A stretch of DNA of 64,000 nucleotides from Purpureocillium takamizusanense (Eukaryota; Ascomycota; Sordariomycetes; Hypocreales; Ophiocordycipitaceae): the NCBI RefSeq assembly GCF_022605165.1, contig NC_063068.1, forward strand, positions 806,001-870,000, in the 5' to 3' direction. The position numbers and the translations under genes were made by a program. Under the pieces are notes generated by a model. The model saw only the letters and a program-made list of their open reading frames with translations, was not told the origin of the DNA and made no database searches. The stretch's first letter is position 1, and each line of letters starts with the position of its first letter. This document shows positions 35,087 through 47,080 of the stretch, piece by piece.

Positions 35087-36012
35087 CTATCGGCGGCCCT
35101 GCCGCGCGCTATGCGCGTCGTGGTCGCCTCTACCCGTCTCGATGTCCTGCGGTCTCGCTTTGCTGCGGCCAAACCAACCACGTCCGCCGTGCACATGGGC
35201 CTCCTCTGGAGCACTAGGCATGGCCTCGTGCTCGCTTGGCCTGGCAGCACCATGTTGCGGTGGGGCGTGTGGCTGATAGGCCGGCGGCGGGCTGTCCCGC
35301 CGCTCTTTGTCGAATTCTTCGGGGCTGCTGGGGTCGACGGCAGGAAGAGGCTGGCCGCTCTTCCGCAGTTCCTTCTTGCCCTTCTCACGGAGATGGCCTT
35401 CGAGCAGCAGGGCGTTGCGGGTGTTGGCTTTGAACGCGGCGTCTGCAACGTCGCCGATGAACGGTACGAGGCCGACCGCAAAGTCGAAGACAATATTGAA
35501 CATCATTTGGAGCTTGATCCAGTGGGGAAGTCCTCCCTCGACCTTGCAGCAGGTCTTGAGAACCATGAGGGCCATGAATGCGTCCAGCGCATCGCCGATT
35601 CTGTTCGTCCGCGTCAGTAGCCGTTGCCATTCAAATCGGACCAGGAGGACCAGACTTACGCAGGGACCAGTGCAATTACGCTACTCCAGCCAAATCGCAC
35701 CCCCAGGAAGCTGCAGAGGGCTAGGTCAAGGCGATGCGCTCGCCTCTTGACCTTGGTCAAGACTTTTCCGTCGTGCTCTGAGATGCCAGGCGGCAGGGCC
35801 TTCTTGCGCTTCTTGAGTTTGCCAGTTGGTCGCCCATCGAGCCTCGTGGCAGGGACTTGCTCGAAGTACGGGTCCTAGGTACGATCTCCGGTCAGTATAA
35901 GGCTCTGAGCCCAGTGACGCGTCCGGGGAAGGCTTACCTCGGTACCGAACTTGTTCTGGAGCGACTCCCCCAGAATCCTCTTGCTTATTATCTTTGCCAG
36001 ATAGGAAGTCAT
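35087..36012 (-). CDS. DUF4112 family protein
   Basis: Exons 36012-35938, 35874-35660 and 35600-35087 give 267 residues. The central domain reads FGWSSVIALVPAIGDALDAF, then MALMVLKTCCKVEGGLPHW, then MMFNIVFDFAVGLVPFIGDV followed by ADAAFKANTRNALLLE, the repeated VP-IGD motif typical of DUF4112. Two hydrophobic segments suggest membrane association. The N-terminus MTSYLAKIISKRILGESLQN is amphipathic and basic. The C-terminal third is hydrophilic, rich in Pro, His, Arg and Glu. Biochemical function is unknown for the family. Introns are 63 and 59 nt, and the splice between ALVPA and IGDALD restores the domain exactly. Confidence 0.9.
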
Positions 36013-37051
36013 CGTGGATATGGCGTAGAGCTATTGAAATTGGAGGAAGAACCGCCGATAGGGCAGATCTGGAACTGGCGTGGGCAAGTATTTATCGCTT
36101 TGTGCTGGCGCGCGTGGCAAACCGCTTGCTTGTCGATTGGTGAGCGCCTTTCGGCGTTTGTTTCAGGAGGCGCCCTCGTGTGTAGGACTAGGAACAAAAG
36201 TCGTCCAACCCAGGGCTTGAGCAGAATGCGAGGTGTAAGGAGAAGCAAGACCGTTTCCAATAAAACTGGAGGGGGCCTATTTTTATGTGAAAGAGAGCGG
36301 CGCGGCGCTAATTGTCAGTGAATGCTTGCCAGTCCCTGGATACAGATGGCAACGGGCGACTGGGCTTCAATGATGTAATTCGTGAAGCCCCCGGCCTGGG
36401 ACCACATCTGCCGGGGCGCCGAAACCTGCTGCGAATGCCGATCCCCAGCGACCACACGCGCCCCTGTTTGGCTGGAATGACCCCGATTTGCTTGTGGCTG
36501 GGCTCCCTCCCCGGCGGCAGCCCGTGCACAGCCACATTATGGAAATGTTTGGAAGACATGTGGCTGAAGCTAGATTCGCCACACAGTACTATAAGCACTG
36601 TATTTAGCAGTCAATTACTGTTGGCTGCACAGTGTCAGCGGTTGCCTCCGCTTCCGGTGGCTACTTCGGGTTATTTGCTCGACGTGCGGCTGGCAAACGG
36701 ACGGTCCATCATCGCCTGGACCTCCAACGTGTTCCTTGACGCTGCCACCAGACCACGACGCCACGACGACGTCCGCGCATCGACCCTCAAGCCGACCAAC
36801 GTCAAACTGTTTCATACCGTTGGAACCCACTGCCATACTCGTCTGCGATCTAGCCTGTTGCTGTCTCGCGCCCTCTGCGACCAAGTTCGACCCTTCGATC
36901 GTCCCTTGAGCCGACCATGTCAAACATCCCTTCGCAAGTTCGCATCGAGCACTGTCTAGCAACATCTTGAAGGGGAATTTGCCTTGAATTGTGGCATAGA
37001 ACGTTGAACACGCTCCGTCGTAGTATGGGTTAGAACGACAGACGCGCAACC
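36013..37051. other. Divergent intergenic region
   Basis: Upstream of the DUF4112 gene (minus) and DCP2 (plus). No gene or clear repeat seen. Confidence 0.55.
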
Positions 37052-39603
37052 ATGGCCGAATCACAGATGCAGTTGGAGGACTGTGAGTCGCAAACCTCGT
37101 CACCTCGTGCCGCACTTCGTACTGACCCGAACCGCCAGGGCTTGACGACCTCTGCGTCCGCTTCATCATTAATCTGCCTCAAGAGGACCTCTCCTCGGTC
37201 GCGCGGATCTGTTTCCAAGTTGAGGAGGCTCAATGGTTCTACGAGGATTTCATCCGCCCTCTGGACCCGACCTTGCCATCCATGTCCCTGCGAACATTCT
37301 GCCTGCGCATCTTCCAGCATTGTCCGCTATTGGCCTCCTTTTCTGTCGAAAACCACACCAAAGCCTTTGAGGAATTTTTGCAGTACAAGACGCGCGTGCC
37401 CGTTCGCGGCGCCATCATGCTGAACCATGCCATGGACTCGGTCGTCCTTGTCAAGGGCTGGAAAAAGGGCGCAAACTGGAGCTTCCCGCGGGGTAAGATC
37501 AACAAGGACGAGGATGACCTGGACTGTGCGGTCAGGGAAGTTTATGAAGAGACTGGTCTTGATCTTCGCGAAGCAGGTCTAGTACCGATCGAGAAGAAGC
37601 CAAAGTACATTGAGATCTCCATGCGCGAACAACAGCTTCGTCTCTACGTCTTCCGCGATATTCCGATGGACACCAACTTCCAGCCCCGAACCCGAAAAGA
37701 GATCAGCAAGATCGAATGGTACAAGCTCTCAGACCTTCCGGCCTTTCGCAAGAAGGGCGCCCAAAACGAAGTAAACGGAACCGGCACGGCAGCAAACAAA
37801 TTCTACATGGTCGCTCCTTTCCTCGTACCCTTGAAGAAGTGGATTGCCTCTCAGAAGAAGGCTGATGAGCGGAGGCCAGGGAGTGGAGTCTACAGCTATC
37901 CGCACCACCATCTTGCCGCTGAGGAAGCCGCAACGACGGAAGACGATGCCTGGGCACCGGCCAGGGGACTTGTCCCGCACCAAGTCCCGGCCATTGAAAC
38001 CCTCGATGGAGCCACACAGGAGCTCCAGCGCTTGCTTAAGATGCAGCCACCTACTCAGGGTCTTCAGCTATCCCAGCCATCCCACCAGGACAAGGGTAGT
38101 GCTCTTCTCTCCCTGCTACAGGCTAACAGCTCTGGTCCGAAGGCAACACCAATGGTGCCTCAGACCCCCTTGGACCTCACTGTGACCGAAGCACCACAAC
38201 CTCGGAAGCCTCATCATCATACGAACCAGCACCCGGTGCCTGTATACGCACAGTCTCATGGACCGCCGCCAGCCTTTCAGCTCCCAACAAATGGACCGGG
38301 TTCTTGGAACCCCGCCCAAGCGCCGAACCCCGATGTGCAACGACCCCAGCAAGGCGCATCAGCATCACCTGCTTACTATCCTGCCAGTCAACAAGTCTCT
38401 CTTGCGCACCCACAACCGTTGCCTCCGCAGGTTCAAAGAGCCATGTTCGATCGGAGCGCGTTCCAAGAGGGGCCCTCGGGTATCCCCCAAATTTCGCAGA
38501 CTCAGCAACAGCCACGCCAGCCTCAGCAGCCTCAGCAACCCCAACAGCTCCAGGGCGGCATCCCTGCGACGACTCATATCCCTCATGGGTCTGGCCCGGT
38601 GCAGCTCAGCGGGCCCTCCATGGCATTGTTGAATGCTTTCAAGCGAGACACCGCTCCCGCTGCGCGGTCCACCCACGTTCCCAGCAGCGTGGGGGCTGAA
38701 AAGCCTCTGCGAGATGTCTATCCGCCCGGGCATGCGTTGCCTTTAGGGCTGCCTAACCTGCTTGAAAGTGCAACCGATCACGCACAGGATCAGAGGAAGC
38801 CGTCCGAGCTTGCGGGCTCTGCTGTCGTGGGCCCTAGCACCCAACACCGATCGGCATTACTGGGAATGTTCAAAAAGACGACGATCGATGCTGCTGCACA
38901 AGATGGCCGGAAACCAGAGGGCCATGCCGTTGGTGGATCCGGTGTCCCGACTGTAGGCTCGGCGGAGGGCAAGATGCTACTCCAACAGCTTCAACATCGC
39001 GGACACGGGGCTCCGGAAGCACCATCGAACCATGTGCCCACCAATGCCGCGCCGGCGCAGCATGAAATGCGGTCCAGAGACGGGCGGGAACGTGGAGCCT
39101 CTTATCAACAAGAGTCCCGCGCAAGTCGACCGCCTCCGACAACCCAGGCGCAGGTGCATCCCACTCGTATCCTTCAACGTGGCCAGGCCCTATACGAGGA
39201 GGAGCAGCAACCTGTTGTGTCGCCCAAGACCTTGTCGTACGGATCGCCGGCCCAATCCCGCATTGGACATGTGGCCAGCCCGCAGACGGCGCACCCCGTC
39301 TCACGGATCGGCCACCAGCATGGCCGCCCCGCCGAGGGTCCCGCGGACCAGAAGCGACAGCTGCTTTCCCTGTTTGGCAAGCAGAAGAGCCCGCCGGCCG
39401 GCATGGAGGCTGTTGTGACTGCGCACCCGGGGTCTCGTGTTGCCTCCATGGCCTCTGGGAGCGGTGAGCCGCTGTTCGGGACGGCGGCGGCGGTGTCGGC
39501 GTCAACGTCGTCTCGAAGGGGCACCGAGACGCCGATATCACCGGCGGACCAGACTTTTCTGTTGGACTACCTGCAAAATGTAACCAACACTGCAACGCGA
39601 TGA
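37052..39603 (+). CDS. dcp2: mRNA-decapping enzyme subunit DCP2
   Basis: Removes the m7G cap from mRNA in 5'-3' decay, in P-bodies with DCP1 and enhancers. Exons 37052-37082 and 37139-39603 give 831 residues. The first intron (56 nt) splits a Trp codon and rejoins MQLED to WLDDLCVRFIINLPQEDL, the regulatory (box A) domain with EEAQWFYEDFIRPLDP. The Nudix box starts at Gly 129: GKINKDEDDLDCAVREVYEE then TGL, matching GX5EX7REUXEEXGU with the catalytic glutamates intact. Box B follows (EWYKLSDLPAFR; FYMVAPFLVPLKKWI). The remaining 570 residues are disordered, rich in Pro, Gln and His, with short Leu-containing motifs (ALLSLLQ, SMALLNAFK, SALLGMFK, QLLSLFGKQ) that resemble helical leucine-rich motifs bound by Edc3 or Pat1. 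Confidence 0.96.
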
Positions 39604-39941
39604 AGCTGGGCAGTAGGGCGTGTCGTGCCTCTTTGGCATTGCGAAAGGAGAGCGACATGGACAGAGTGGACTGTATTACGACAAGACAGGATGGACATGT
39701 TGTGACCGGGTATCGCCGACAGCGAGTAATTTACATTCGAGAATCATTGAGCAAACTCTCTATGTGCCTATAATGCGGCCGGATGTAGGGCTGGCCTTGC
39801 CGGACATGTGCAAGAGTGCCTTCACCCGTAGTGTCCCATCAAAACATTTGTCAATGCCTCTGCCAACGCGCGTCGCTAAAGACGACGACGACTGCTCTCA
39901 CTTTCCTCGAGACACACGTCCAAATTTATGCCAGTTTTTGA
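39604..39941. other. Convergent intergenic region
   Basis: 3' flanks of DCP2 and the RRM gene; nothing else seen. Confidence 0.55.
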
Positions 39942-41290
39942 CTAGTTGTCGAGGCTGAGGAGTTCAAATCGGTTGGACAATGGTCCCTGGTCCGTCGATT
40001 TGGCGGTAGCAGCGGCGGGAGCGGGAGCAGAGCGGTTGGGGATGGCCATACGGTCGAGGGGCTGGGCACACTCGTCAACGTCCCACTCAATGTGACTGCC
40101 CTTGTAATCACTGTGGAAACGTCAATGTCTGCCACTGGCAATTTCCGGGACAGAGGAGGCATACCGTCGACTCATGAGACATAGGCGCGCAAAGGCAGCC
40201 TTGTTGACGGAGTTGGTGCTTATGTAGCAGCTCTCGCCAATGAACTCGACCCTGATGACGACAAGATTGTGAATGTGTTCCAGGTCGTCGCGGATCATCT
40301 TTTCCGTCAGGTTGGGGTTTCGGCGGCGAATGACGAGATTCCGAGTAGCGCCCGTGCTGATCTTGTGGGCGGTATTGCCGGGGAGAGTGAACTGGAAATG
40401 GTTCCACTTGACATCAACCTGGGATTTCTTAGCATGCGGCTGCATGAAGAGCAAAGGTGCCAAAGAAATGCCCACCCTGCGTTTTTTGATGATCAGGCCG
40501 TAGTGGCGGACGTGTTCGTAGAAAGCCTGGGCATCCACTCCATGAAGAAAAGAGAGGACAGCCGCGTTCTCACGTGGCTTCATATAAACTTCAAGAAGCA
40601 TGCCCCCCCGAACGACAGAAGTGATGTCGGCATGTTTGGTTCTTTCAGCCAGGTTGACCAGCATGATGGATCGGGTAGCCTCGCGCTCCAAGCCGAAGCG
40701 TGGGGAGGCGCGGGAGGCGGCCTCTGTACCTGATTCTGTCGGTTCCTCTCCCGCAGCCGGGTCGAAGGTGTCGATGTATTCTTCCGACGACTCTGACGAG
40801 TTGTCAAGATGAAGGTTGGGCTGGATGACTTTCTTGTTCTCTTCACCCGCACAAGGTCTTTTGCGTCCCTGGCGACCGCCCGGGCCCAATCCAGGCTGGT
40901 CGTGTCCCCCAGCTACTCGAGTCGTGGCATGGAGCGGGGCACCACCATCGCTGGCGGTTGCACCGTCTGCATTTGGCTTGACTTGCGGACTCGAGACCTG
41001 GTTGCTAAGAAGCTGATAGAACATGGCGTTAGGGACGGAGTAGCAACGATAAGTGCCGGCTGCATTGTTGCCGAGTTTGGCAGCTGCCGATGATGGGTAG
41101 GTAGATACCTGTATCGTCTCTTCTCCGACACCGCCGCACATGAGGTTCTGACACAGATTGGCTAGCCGCCTTTGTCAGTGGGCATTCCTACAAGACGAGT
41201 CGTAGAGTTTGGCCGGGTTCGACAAAGCATACCGTACTTGTGCGCAATCTCTACGAAGCCATCGTACTCGTCACGGGTTATCTGAATCAT
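39942..41290 (-). CDS. RNA-binding protein with two RRM-like domains (Nrd1/Msa2-related)
   Basis: Exons 41290-41233, 41161-40165 and 40110-39942 give 407 residues. The N-terminus MIQITRDEYDGFVEIAHKYA is followed by NLCQNLMCGGVGEETIQV, a helical segment found in fungal Nrd1-like proteins. RRM 1: TRSIMLVNLAERTKHADITS to FYEHVRHYGLIIKKRRVGIS. RRM 2: ATRNLVIRRRNP then KMIRDDLEHIHNLVVIRVEF and YISTNSVNKAAFARLCLMSR, with the final strand YKGSHIEWDVDECAQPL in the last exon. An acidic Ser/Glu stretch (SSESSEEYIDTF) lies before RRM 1. Likely binds mRNA; targets are unknown. The start is uncertain: the frame stays open upstream of this ATG to an acceptor-like CAG at 41393, and an overlapping uORF ends at the ATG. 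Confidence 0.85.
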
Positions 41291-41485
41291 GGCTCCGTTG
41301 CCGCGACTGGTCGAAAACTGGGAACCATGATGATCAGCACAGGGGCTTCGCGGACGGGCGACGGCGAGCGATGGGGTCGCACAATCTGGTTCCTGGACAG
41401 GGGATGGCGACGCGTTAGCAAAGAATCATTACGTTACCCGATGGGACGGGCGAGGCTCTCGAGTGCCTTACCGCGGAGGTGCCAT
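41287..41485 (-). promoter_or_regulatory. Possible spliced upstream ORF overlapping the RRM gene start (ATGA)
   Basis: A 39-codon reading frame begins with ATG at 41485-41483 (MAPPR), crosses a well-formed 79-nt intron (41471-41393; GTAAGG donor, GCTAAC branch site, CCAG acceptor) and ends with TGA at 41289-41287. Its stop overlaps the start codon of the RRM protein as ATGA, an arrangement suited to termination-reinitiation. Alternatively these codons are the true N-terminus and a frameshift or unseen splice joins them to the main frame. Confidence 0.45.
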
Positions 41486-44086
41486 TGCAATGGCGGGAGC
41501 TGCGAACGCGCTTCTCCTACGACAAGGTGGAACGGAACTGGCAAGCAGATTCGAATGCATGCACCACAGGGTACGAGAGAAGAGGGCAGGCAGGGCAAGA
41601 CAGACAGGCAGACACGGATCAGATGGCATGGTATGGCATCGCTTGCCCTGGCAGGAGCGGACGGCGGGTGCTCACGTGCAAGCAAGCGTGGTGGCCAGGA
41701 CAACCCACGCCACGCCTCACTGTGCAACGTCGATGAGAGCAAGTTCCGTCTGGTGTCATCTGTCCAGTCCATCCTCGACGCATTCGCGCATTCACTATTC
41801 GCAAGCAACCAGCTCCATTGGACGGGGCAAGGCAGGGCAGGTCCGCGCAACCTGCTGGCCAACAAGCGCGGCGAAGCACAGCGTCGCATAGGACTGCAGT
41901 ACGGCAGCACCCGTCAAGTAGCACCGACGAGCGTTTTGGTCGAGAAACCCTTGGTTAGCCATCTGAGCGTGCGGGATCGAAGGCGGCGGAAGCAGGGACC
42001 AGGGGGGCCCTCCAGCTCGCGGAGGAGACGAGGCAGGGCAGCGTCAGCGGTACGTTTGGGACAGAGGCAACCTAAGCTTTGTTGGTTGCATCGTGCACGG
42101 CGCCACGGGCGACGCCTGTGCCGCCGCAGATGGCGGACGGGGCGAGTCATGGTGTTCCAGAAGAATGCGTGTAGTATTTGGAGCGACGGTAGTAGTACTG
42201 ATGTGCTCCATTGTTGACTGTGGGAGCCGTGTCATGTTGAAGAGCAGCCGTAGCTGGGAGCAAGATGCCATACACGGCAGCATGGATGGCCATGACCAAT
42301 GCGATGCTTCTGAGGGGTCGTGGCCACCCACTGCCGGGGAGGTGGGAGCGGCGTACCTTATTTATATCGAGCCAAGATACAAGCAACGTAATGCTCACAA
42401 GGGAGGGAGAGAGTCGCTCCGTTCCCCGGGAGTTGGGCGCCACTGCCGACGGGACATGTGGGTTTACGTGCGATTAGCTCAAGCATCCATCGCTTAGTAG
42501 GTTGTTGGTGTTCCTGGTGGGTTTCCATGCCCGGTGCTGTACCAAACATCCTGCTGATGAGAAAGAAGACTAGCCGGATTTCAGTGAGAGTGACAGTGAG
42601 TGGGCGGCTGATTCACTGGATCATCAGCTGTGCACAGCCACAGTCACAGGTAAGTACCTTCCCTGCCGTCGCGGCACGCACCCACCCACACGTCACCCTT
42701 GCTGTTGAGCCCTTGTGCCCCTCTGTCTCCCCCGCCCATCATGGGGGAGCGCCGAGATCACGGTTCGGGAAACCCATCATTCCAGGTTCCTTGCGGGCCA
42801 CCTAGCAAGAAACAGAAACACCCGAGCCGGTGCTTACTGTAGCACATACTTTACGTATTGTGTGCTGTAAAAGGTAGTACCACCACGGGAGCTGACGAGG
42901 TACCTACCGCAACGATATGGCGCCCCCCAAACGGGCTCGTGTTTGGCGCAGCGTCGGATCGCGTTCGCACGCAGGCGGTCGCAGGGTGTCTCGTACACTG
43001 ACTGTACCGCCTGGGCTCCATCCTTGCGGGTCAAGGGGGGCACTGCTCCCGTCAACACGAGATCACGTGGTCCCGTATTCAGCACCCTCGCCACTGCCCG
43101 ACAGTGGCAGCAGCAGGGTTCCAAGGTTGCTTGTGACAGACAGCAGCTGGGGCACGGTGGTGTGCTCCTCGGGGGTTTGTTTTTCTTTTTTTATCCCCCC
43201 CCCCCCGGGGCTGGGCAACAGCAGCGCCACAGTTAGATGTGCATTGCCCAGACTGGCATTGCTTGCAGCACCCACCCCGCTGGAACCTGGAACGGCCAGG
43301 CCGGCCAGCGGCGGTCGGGTGTCTGGTCCCGTCCCTTGCCAGTGGGCTCCATCCATCTCAGTGGGCAGCCGCCCGCTAAAGTTGGGGCTCGCGGCGCTGT
43401 ACGATGACCCTACGCCCCATCGGGCTTAATCTCGCTCCGCCCGCGTGCCGAAGCACCAGCCAGCACAGCAAAGCACAGCACAGCAGAGCAACGCAAAGCA
43501 AAGCAAAGCAGCGCAGGGGTGGCGCCCCATGCCCAATCGAATCGAATGCATGCGTCCGTCTGTGTGTCCTCCTCCACTGCCTCCTCCTCCTCAGGCCTGC
43601 TCCTCCATCGTTTTTTTGCTCCCTTTCTTCCCCTGGTCAACAAGCCTTCGAAAGCGCCTCCTTTGACTTCATCGCCTTTTCCGCCCCTCGTGCGTCCGCC
43701 CATCTTCGTCTCTCGCTTCTTGTTGCTTCCAGACCTTCGCTTCGTCTCCCGTCGCTTCCGCTCGCTCGATCCCGTTCTCCGGCGACCCGTTGGCCTCGAG
43801 ACGTCCACGCCCCCCCGTCCCGTCTTCTCCCGCTCCGTGCTTTTTCTTGACTCTACCCAAGCAAAGGCCGGCCGCCACGACAGCGCCGCCAAAGGGGGAG
43901 ACGTTTCACTCGGACCAACTGTCGCCGTTCGTTTTGACTCGCCCTCGATCCCATCATCGCGACCCTGCGATAGAGCCATCTCTTCCATTCGCATCTCCCC
44001 CGGACCCGACCGTCGTTTGATTGACGGGTTTCGCCTCGAATTTGGTGCACGTCTTCCCTGCCCTTCGCCGTCGAGCCTTCATCACC
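41486..44086. other. Divergent intergenic region with pyrimidine-rich leader
   Basis: No supportable gene. A C homopolymer at about 43195-43206 and AGCA/AAGC repeats at about 43465-43512 are present. From about 43560 to 44060 the plus strand is CT-rich and likely is the leader of the DUF7137 gene. A 325-codon plus-strand frame over 41240-42217 is antisense to the RRM gene 5' end and matches nothing known. Confidence 0.55.
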
Positions 44087-45043
44087 ATGCGTCCCGCCCC
44101 GGCCCTGCTGCAACTGGCCGTGTGCCTGTCGTCCGTCACTCCGTTCGCTGCTGGCTCAGCATGGCCTGGCTGGCTGCCTGACAAGGCCGCTCTCGTCGTC
44201 CGTGCTGATTCCGCCGCGACTCAGACAGCAACTGGTACGTTTGAACCCGTCTTGGCCTTTGTAATGTCTACACGATGGGCGACCTGCTGACGGCTCGGCA
44301 ATGTAGCTACCGGTGACTCTGCCACGAAGACGGGCAGCCCGTCAGCAAGCCAGACTGATGGGGGTCAAGGGAAGGACCTCAACACGGCGGAGCCTACACA
44401 GTCCGGCGAGACTGCCTCTGAGACCGGCACGCAGACCGGCAAGAAGACTGGAAAGGGGACCGGCAAGGCGACCGGCACCAAGACAAGCAAGGGCGACACT
44501 CACGAAACGTTTGCGCCCGACTCGCCACCGGGCGGCGTCAGTATGCTCACCCCGGCTCCGAACCTGCAACCAACGCCTCTGTATAAGATCGGAGACGACG
44601 TCACCTGGAGCTGGAACTACACCTCCCTGCAAGGGACCCCGACTGCCATCGATGTGCTCGTCAGCTGCTCCGCTGCCAGCAACACATGGACGCTCACGAG
44701 CAACATGACCTTTGAGACATCGGTCAACTACGTCTGGGGGACCAAGAAGCAAGCCGAATCGGCCCAGAACCCTCTTCTGACTGAAATGTACACGCTCATC
44801 GTCAAGGACTCGGAGACCCAAATTACTTCAGCTCCGGAGCCTGGATACTTGGGTACATGGCAGCAGTTCAGGTTCGGCCTGTACTCCGCCCAGCCGTATG
44901 TTCCCTACAGCGAGTGGAAGTGCACCGGCTGCAGCGACGGCGCTTCCCTGTTCGACAGACAGGCTCTCGGCCTCGCCGTGTCGATGAGCGTCGTCACGTT
45001 TCTGAGTTTCACGTGGTTCGTCGCCGGCCTGGGACTCCATTGA
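44087..45043 (+). CDS. DUF7137-type secreted or membrane-anchored protein
   Basis: Exons 44087-44234 and 44307-45043 give 294 residues. Residues 1-23 form a signal peptide (MRPAPALLQLAVCLSSVTPF). A Thr/Gly/Lys/Ser-rich linker (about 45-115) follows, then an Ig-like extracellular domain from PAPNLQPTPLYKIGDDVTWS to GTWQQFRFGLYSAQPYVPY, with NYT and NMT sites for N-glycosylation. The sequence after WKCTGCSDGASLFDRQAL is hydrophobic (LAVSMSVVTFLSFTWFVAGL), a C-terminal membrane segment. This domain order is that of the fungal DUF7137 family; function is unknown, perhaps at the cell wall or plasma membrane. The intron (72 nt) splits the first codon of ATGDSATKTG. Confidence 0.87.
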
Positions 45044-45500
45044 TCAGGGTGCGGCACGGCCAAGTCGACGAGCATGTCTCCGGGGGGCGAGACGACACTT
45101 TTGCAATACTAATTAAGGGCGGTCATTCTTGGGGCGTTGTTATCGCGTACGGCTGGTCATCTTACTGGGGTCTTATTTTTATTTTATTTTTTTGGCCATA
45201 GCATTCATTGGTTGCACCGCAAAGGAACATATTGGACATGGCCCCTGTTGCCTGACTTGAAATTGGCGATGATTGTATTGGCGTGGACATGGGGGAGATT
45301 TACGAGTACGTAGTACAAAGCCGTTTTTAATGATGTATGTGCAGTGGCCTTGTTCACCCCTATGCGTGAGAGTTGGTGTGTGCTATTTGGGGCTGCTTCC
45401 AGCTCGCCAAGGCCGTGCTCGTCAAACAAGAAGAACCCATGTGTTGCCGCCGGGTCTGGGACGCAATTCGCTCATGGATGGTGCGCACCGACCGGCATCT
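45044..45500. other. Convergent intergenic region
   Basis: 3' flanks of the DUF7137 gene and the kinase gene; nothing else seen. Confidence 0.55.
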
Positions 45501-47080
45501 TCACACCAAGCGCAGTGAGAAGCCCGCGCCCCGTTCCTCGTCGTCCCTGCCCTGGAAGATGCCGCGCAGGTCGACATCGCCGAGGGCGGCCGCGGCCTGG
45601 CCCCTCGCGGGCGCGTGCGGTTCCGGGCGCCTCCTGCGCTCCTGGCCGGCCTTGCTGGGGAACGTGGGGAACAGGCCCTCGGGCTTGGGCTTGGGGTCCT
45701 GGGAGAAGTACTCGTGCCGCAGCACGTCCCTGGCGGAGGGGCGGCGGGCCGGATCGAGGGAGAGCAGCGCCTCGAGGAGGGCGACGCCGGCGGCCGTCAG
45801 GGTGGGGAAGCGGGCGCGGAGGAAGCCCGGGCGGGAGGACTGGGCGTGCGGTGATGACGACGACGGCGGCGGCAGGCGGAGGCTGCGCGCGTTGGGCAGC
45901 TTGCGGTAGCCGGGCCAGCGGTCGTCCGAGGGGGGCCCGCAGAGCTCAAAGATCTTGAGGGCCTGGCTGACCTCGTTGGCGCCCTGGAGGAGGGGCTCGC
46001 GGCGGAGGAGCTCGCCGAAGACGCAGCCGACGCTCCACATGTCGACGGCGGGGCCGTAGTCGCGGGCGCCGAGGAGCAGCTCGGGGGCGCGGTACCAGAG
46101 GGTGACGACGAGCTGGGTGAGGCGGACGGGGGGCGGGTCGCCGACGTAGCGGGCCATGCCGAAGTCGGCAATCTTGAGGCGCCCGCGGTTGTTGAGCAGC
46201 AGGTTGGACGTCTTGAGGTCGCGGTGCAGGATCCAGCTGTCGTGCAGGTAGGCGACGCCCGAGGCGAGCTGCTGGAGGAGCGACTTGATCTCGGACGCGA
46301 GGAAGGGCTCGGGCATGTCCTCGAGGATGCCCTTGAGGTCGTGCTCGACGAACTCGAGGACGAGGAAGATGGAGCTAGGCAGGGGAGAGGAAGAGGGTCA
46401 AGGTCAGCCACTTACATCTAGAAACAAAAATACCAGGCAAAAGGGGGGGAAGGGGAAGGGAGTCTCGGGCGAGGTTGGCTAAGCGGAACTCACCTATCCA
46501 GTTTCGACAGGTCGTCGCCCACAACCACCTCCTCGAGGCCGACCACGTTGCGATGGCTGCAGTCCCTGAGGATCTGCATCTCGCGCAGGCCCGTGACGGG
46601 CACGCCGTTGCGGTCCTGCGGCTCCGTCTTGAGGCGCTTGAGCGCCACCACCTTGCCCGTCGCCCGGTCCGTCGCCCGCGCCACCCACCCGTACGTGCCC
46701 TCTTCGATGTCGTTGAGCTTCTCGTAGTTGTCGACGCTCCGGCTCCTGCCCCAGCCGCCGGCCTCGAACCGTAGCAGCGGCGCTTTCGTCGTCGTCGCGG
46801 GCGTGCCGTCGTTATCGCCGTCGTCGCCGCCGCCGCCGTTGGCTGATGCGCCCGGCTCGGGCGTGAGCCGTCGTCTCTTGGACGGTCTGTCGCTGCTGTC
46901 GTCGGGGATTCGGGGGGTGGTAGTGGCGGCAGCGGCGGCGGCGGCACACTTCTGTTCGTCCAGCTGGCGAGCCTTGGCCGCCTTTTTGCGTCGCTTCTCT
47001 TCCTTCTCGAGCTTAAGCCTGTTGTCGAGCTCCGCGTCCTCCTCTGTGTCGGCCCATCTCGACGCGCCCTTGCTCGCCAT
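45501..47080 (-). CDS. Cyclin-dependent kinase, CDK11 (PITSLRE) type
   Basis: Ser/Thr kinase acting with a cyclin partner, probably in transcription and splicing. Exons 47080-46494 and 46374-45501 give 486 residues. Residues 1-115 are charged and low-complexity (basic coiled segment KLEKEEKRRKKAAKAR, then acidic/Gly-rich). The kinase domain begins NYEKLNDIEEGTYGWV; the Gly-loop has Trp 132 where Val is usual. VALK supplies Lys 148. The C-helix reads PVTGLRE, the counterpart of PITSLRE in CDK11. HRDLKTSNLLL, DFGMARYV, TLWYRAPELLLG and DMWSVGCVFGELL are intact. A Ser/Pro loop lies near the substrate lobe end (LPPPSSSSPHAQSS). The intron (119 nt) splits a Ser codon before SIFLVLEF. Divergent from NDUFAF7 with 516 bp between start codons. 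Confidence 0.92.

Noticed and set aside
41240..42217. 325-codon plus-strand frame
   Set aside because: Antisense to the 5' exon of the RRM gene and its leader, and composition is that of random GC-rich DNA.
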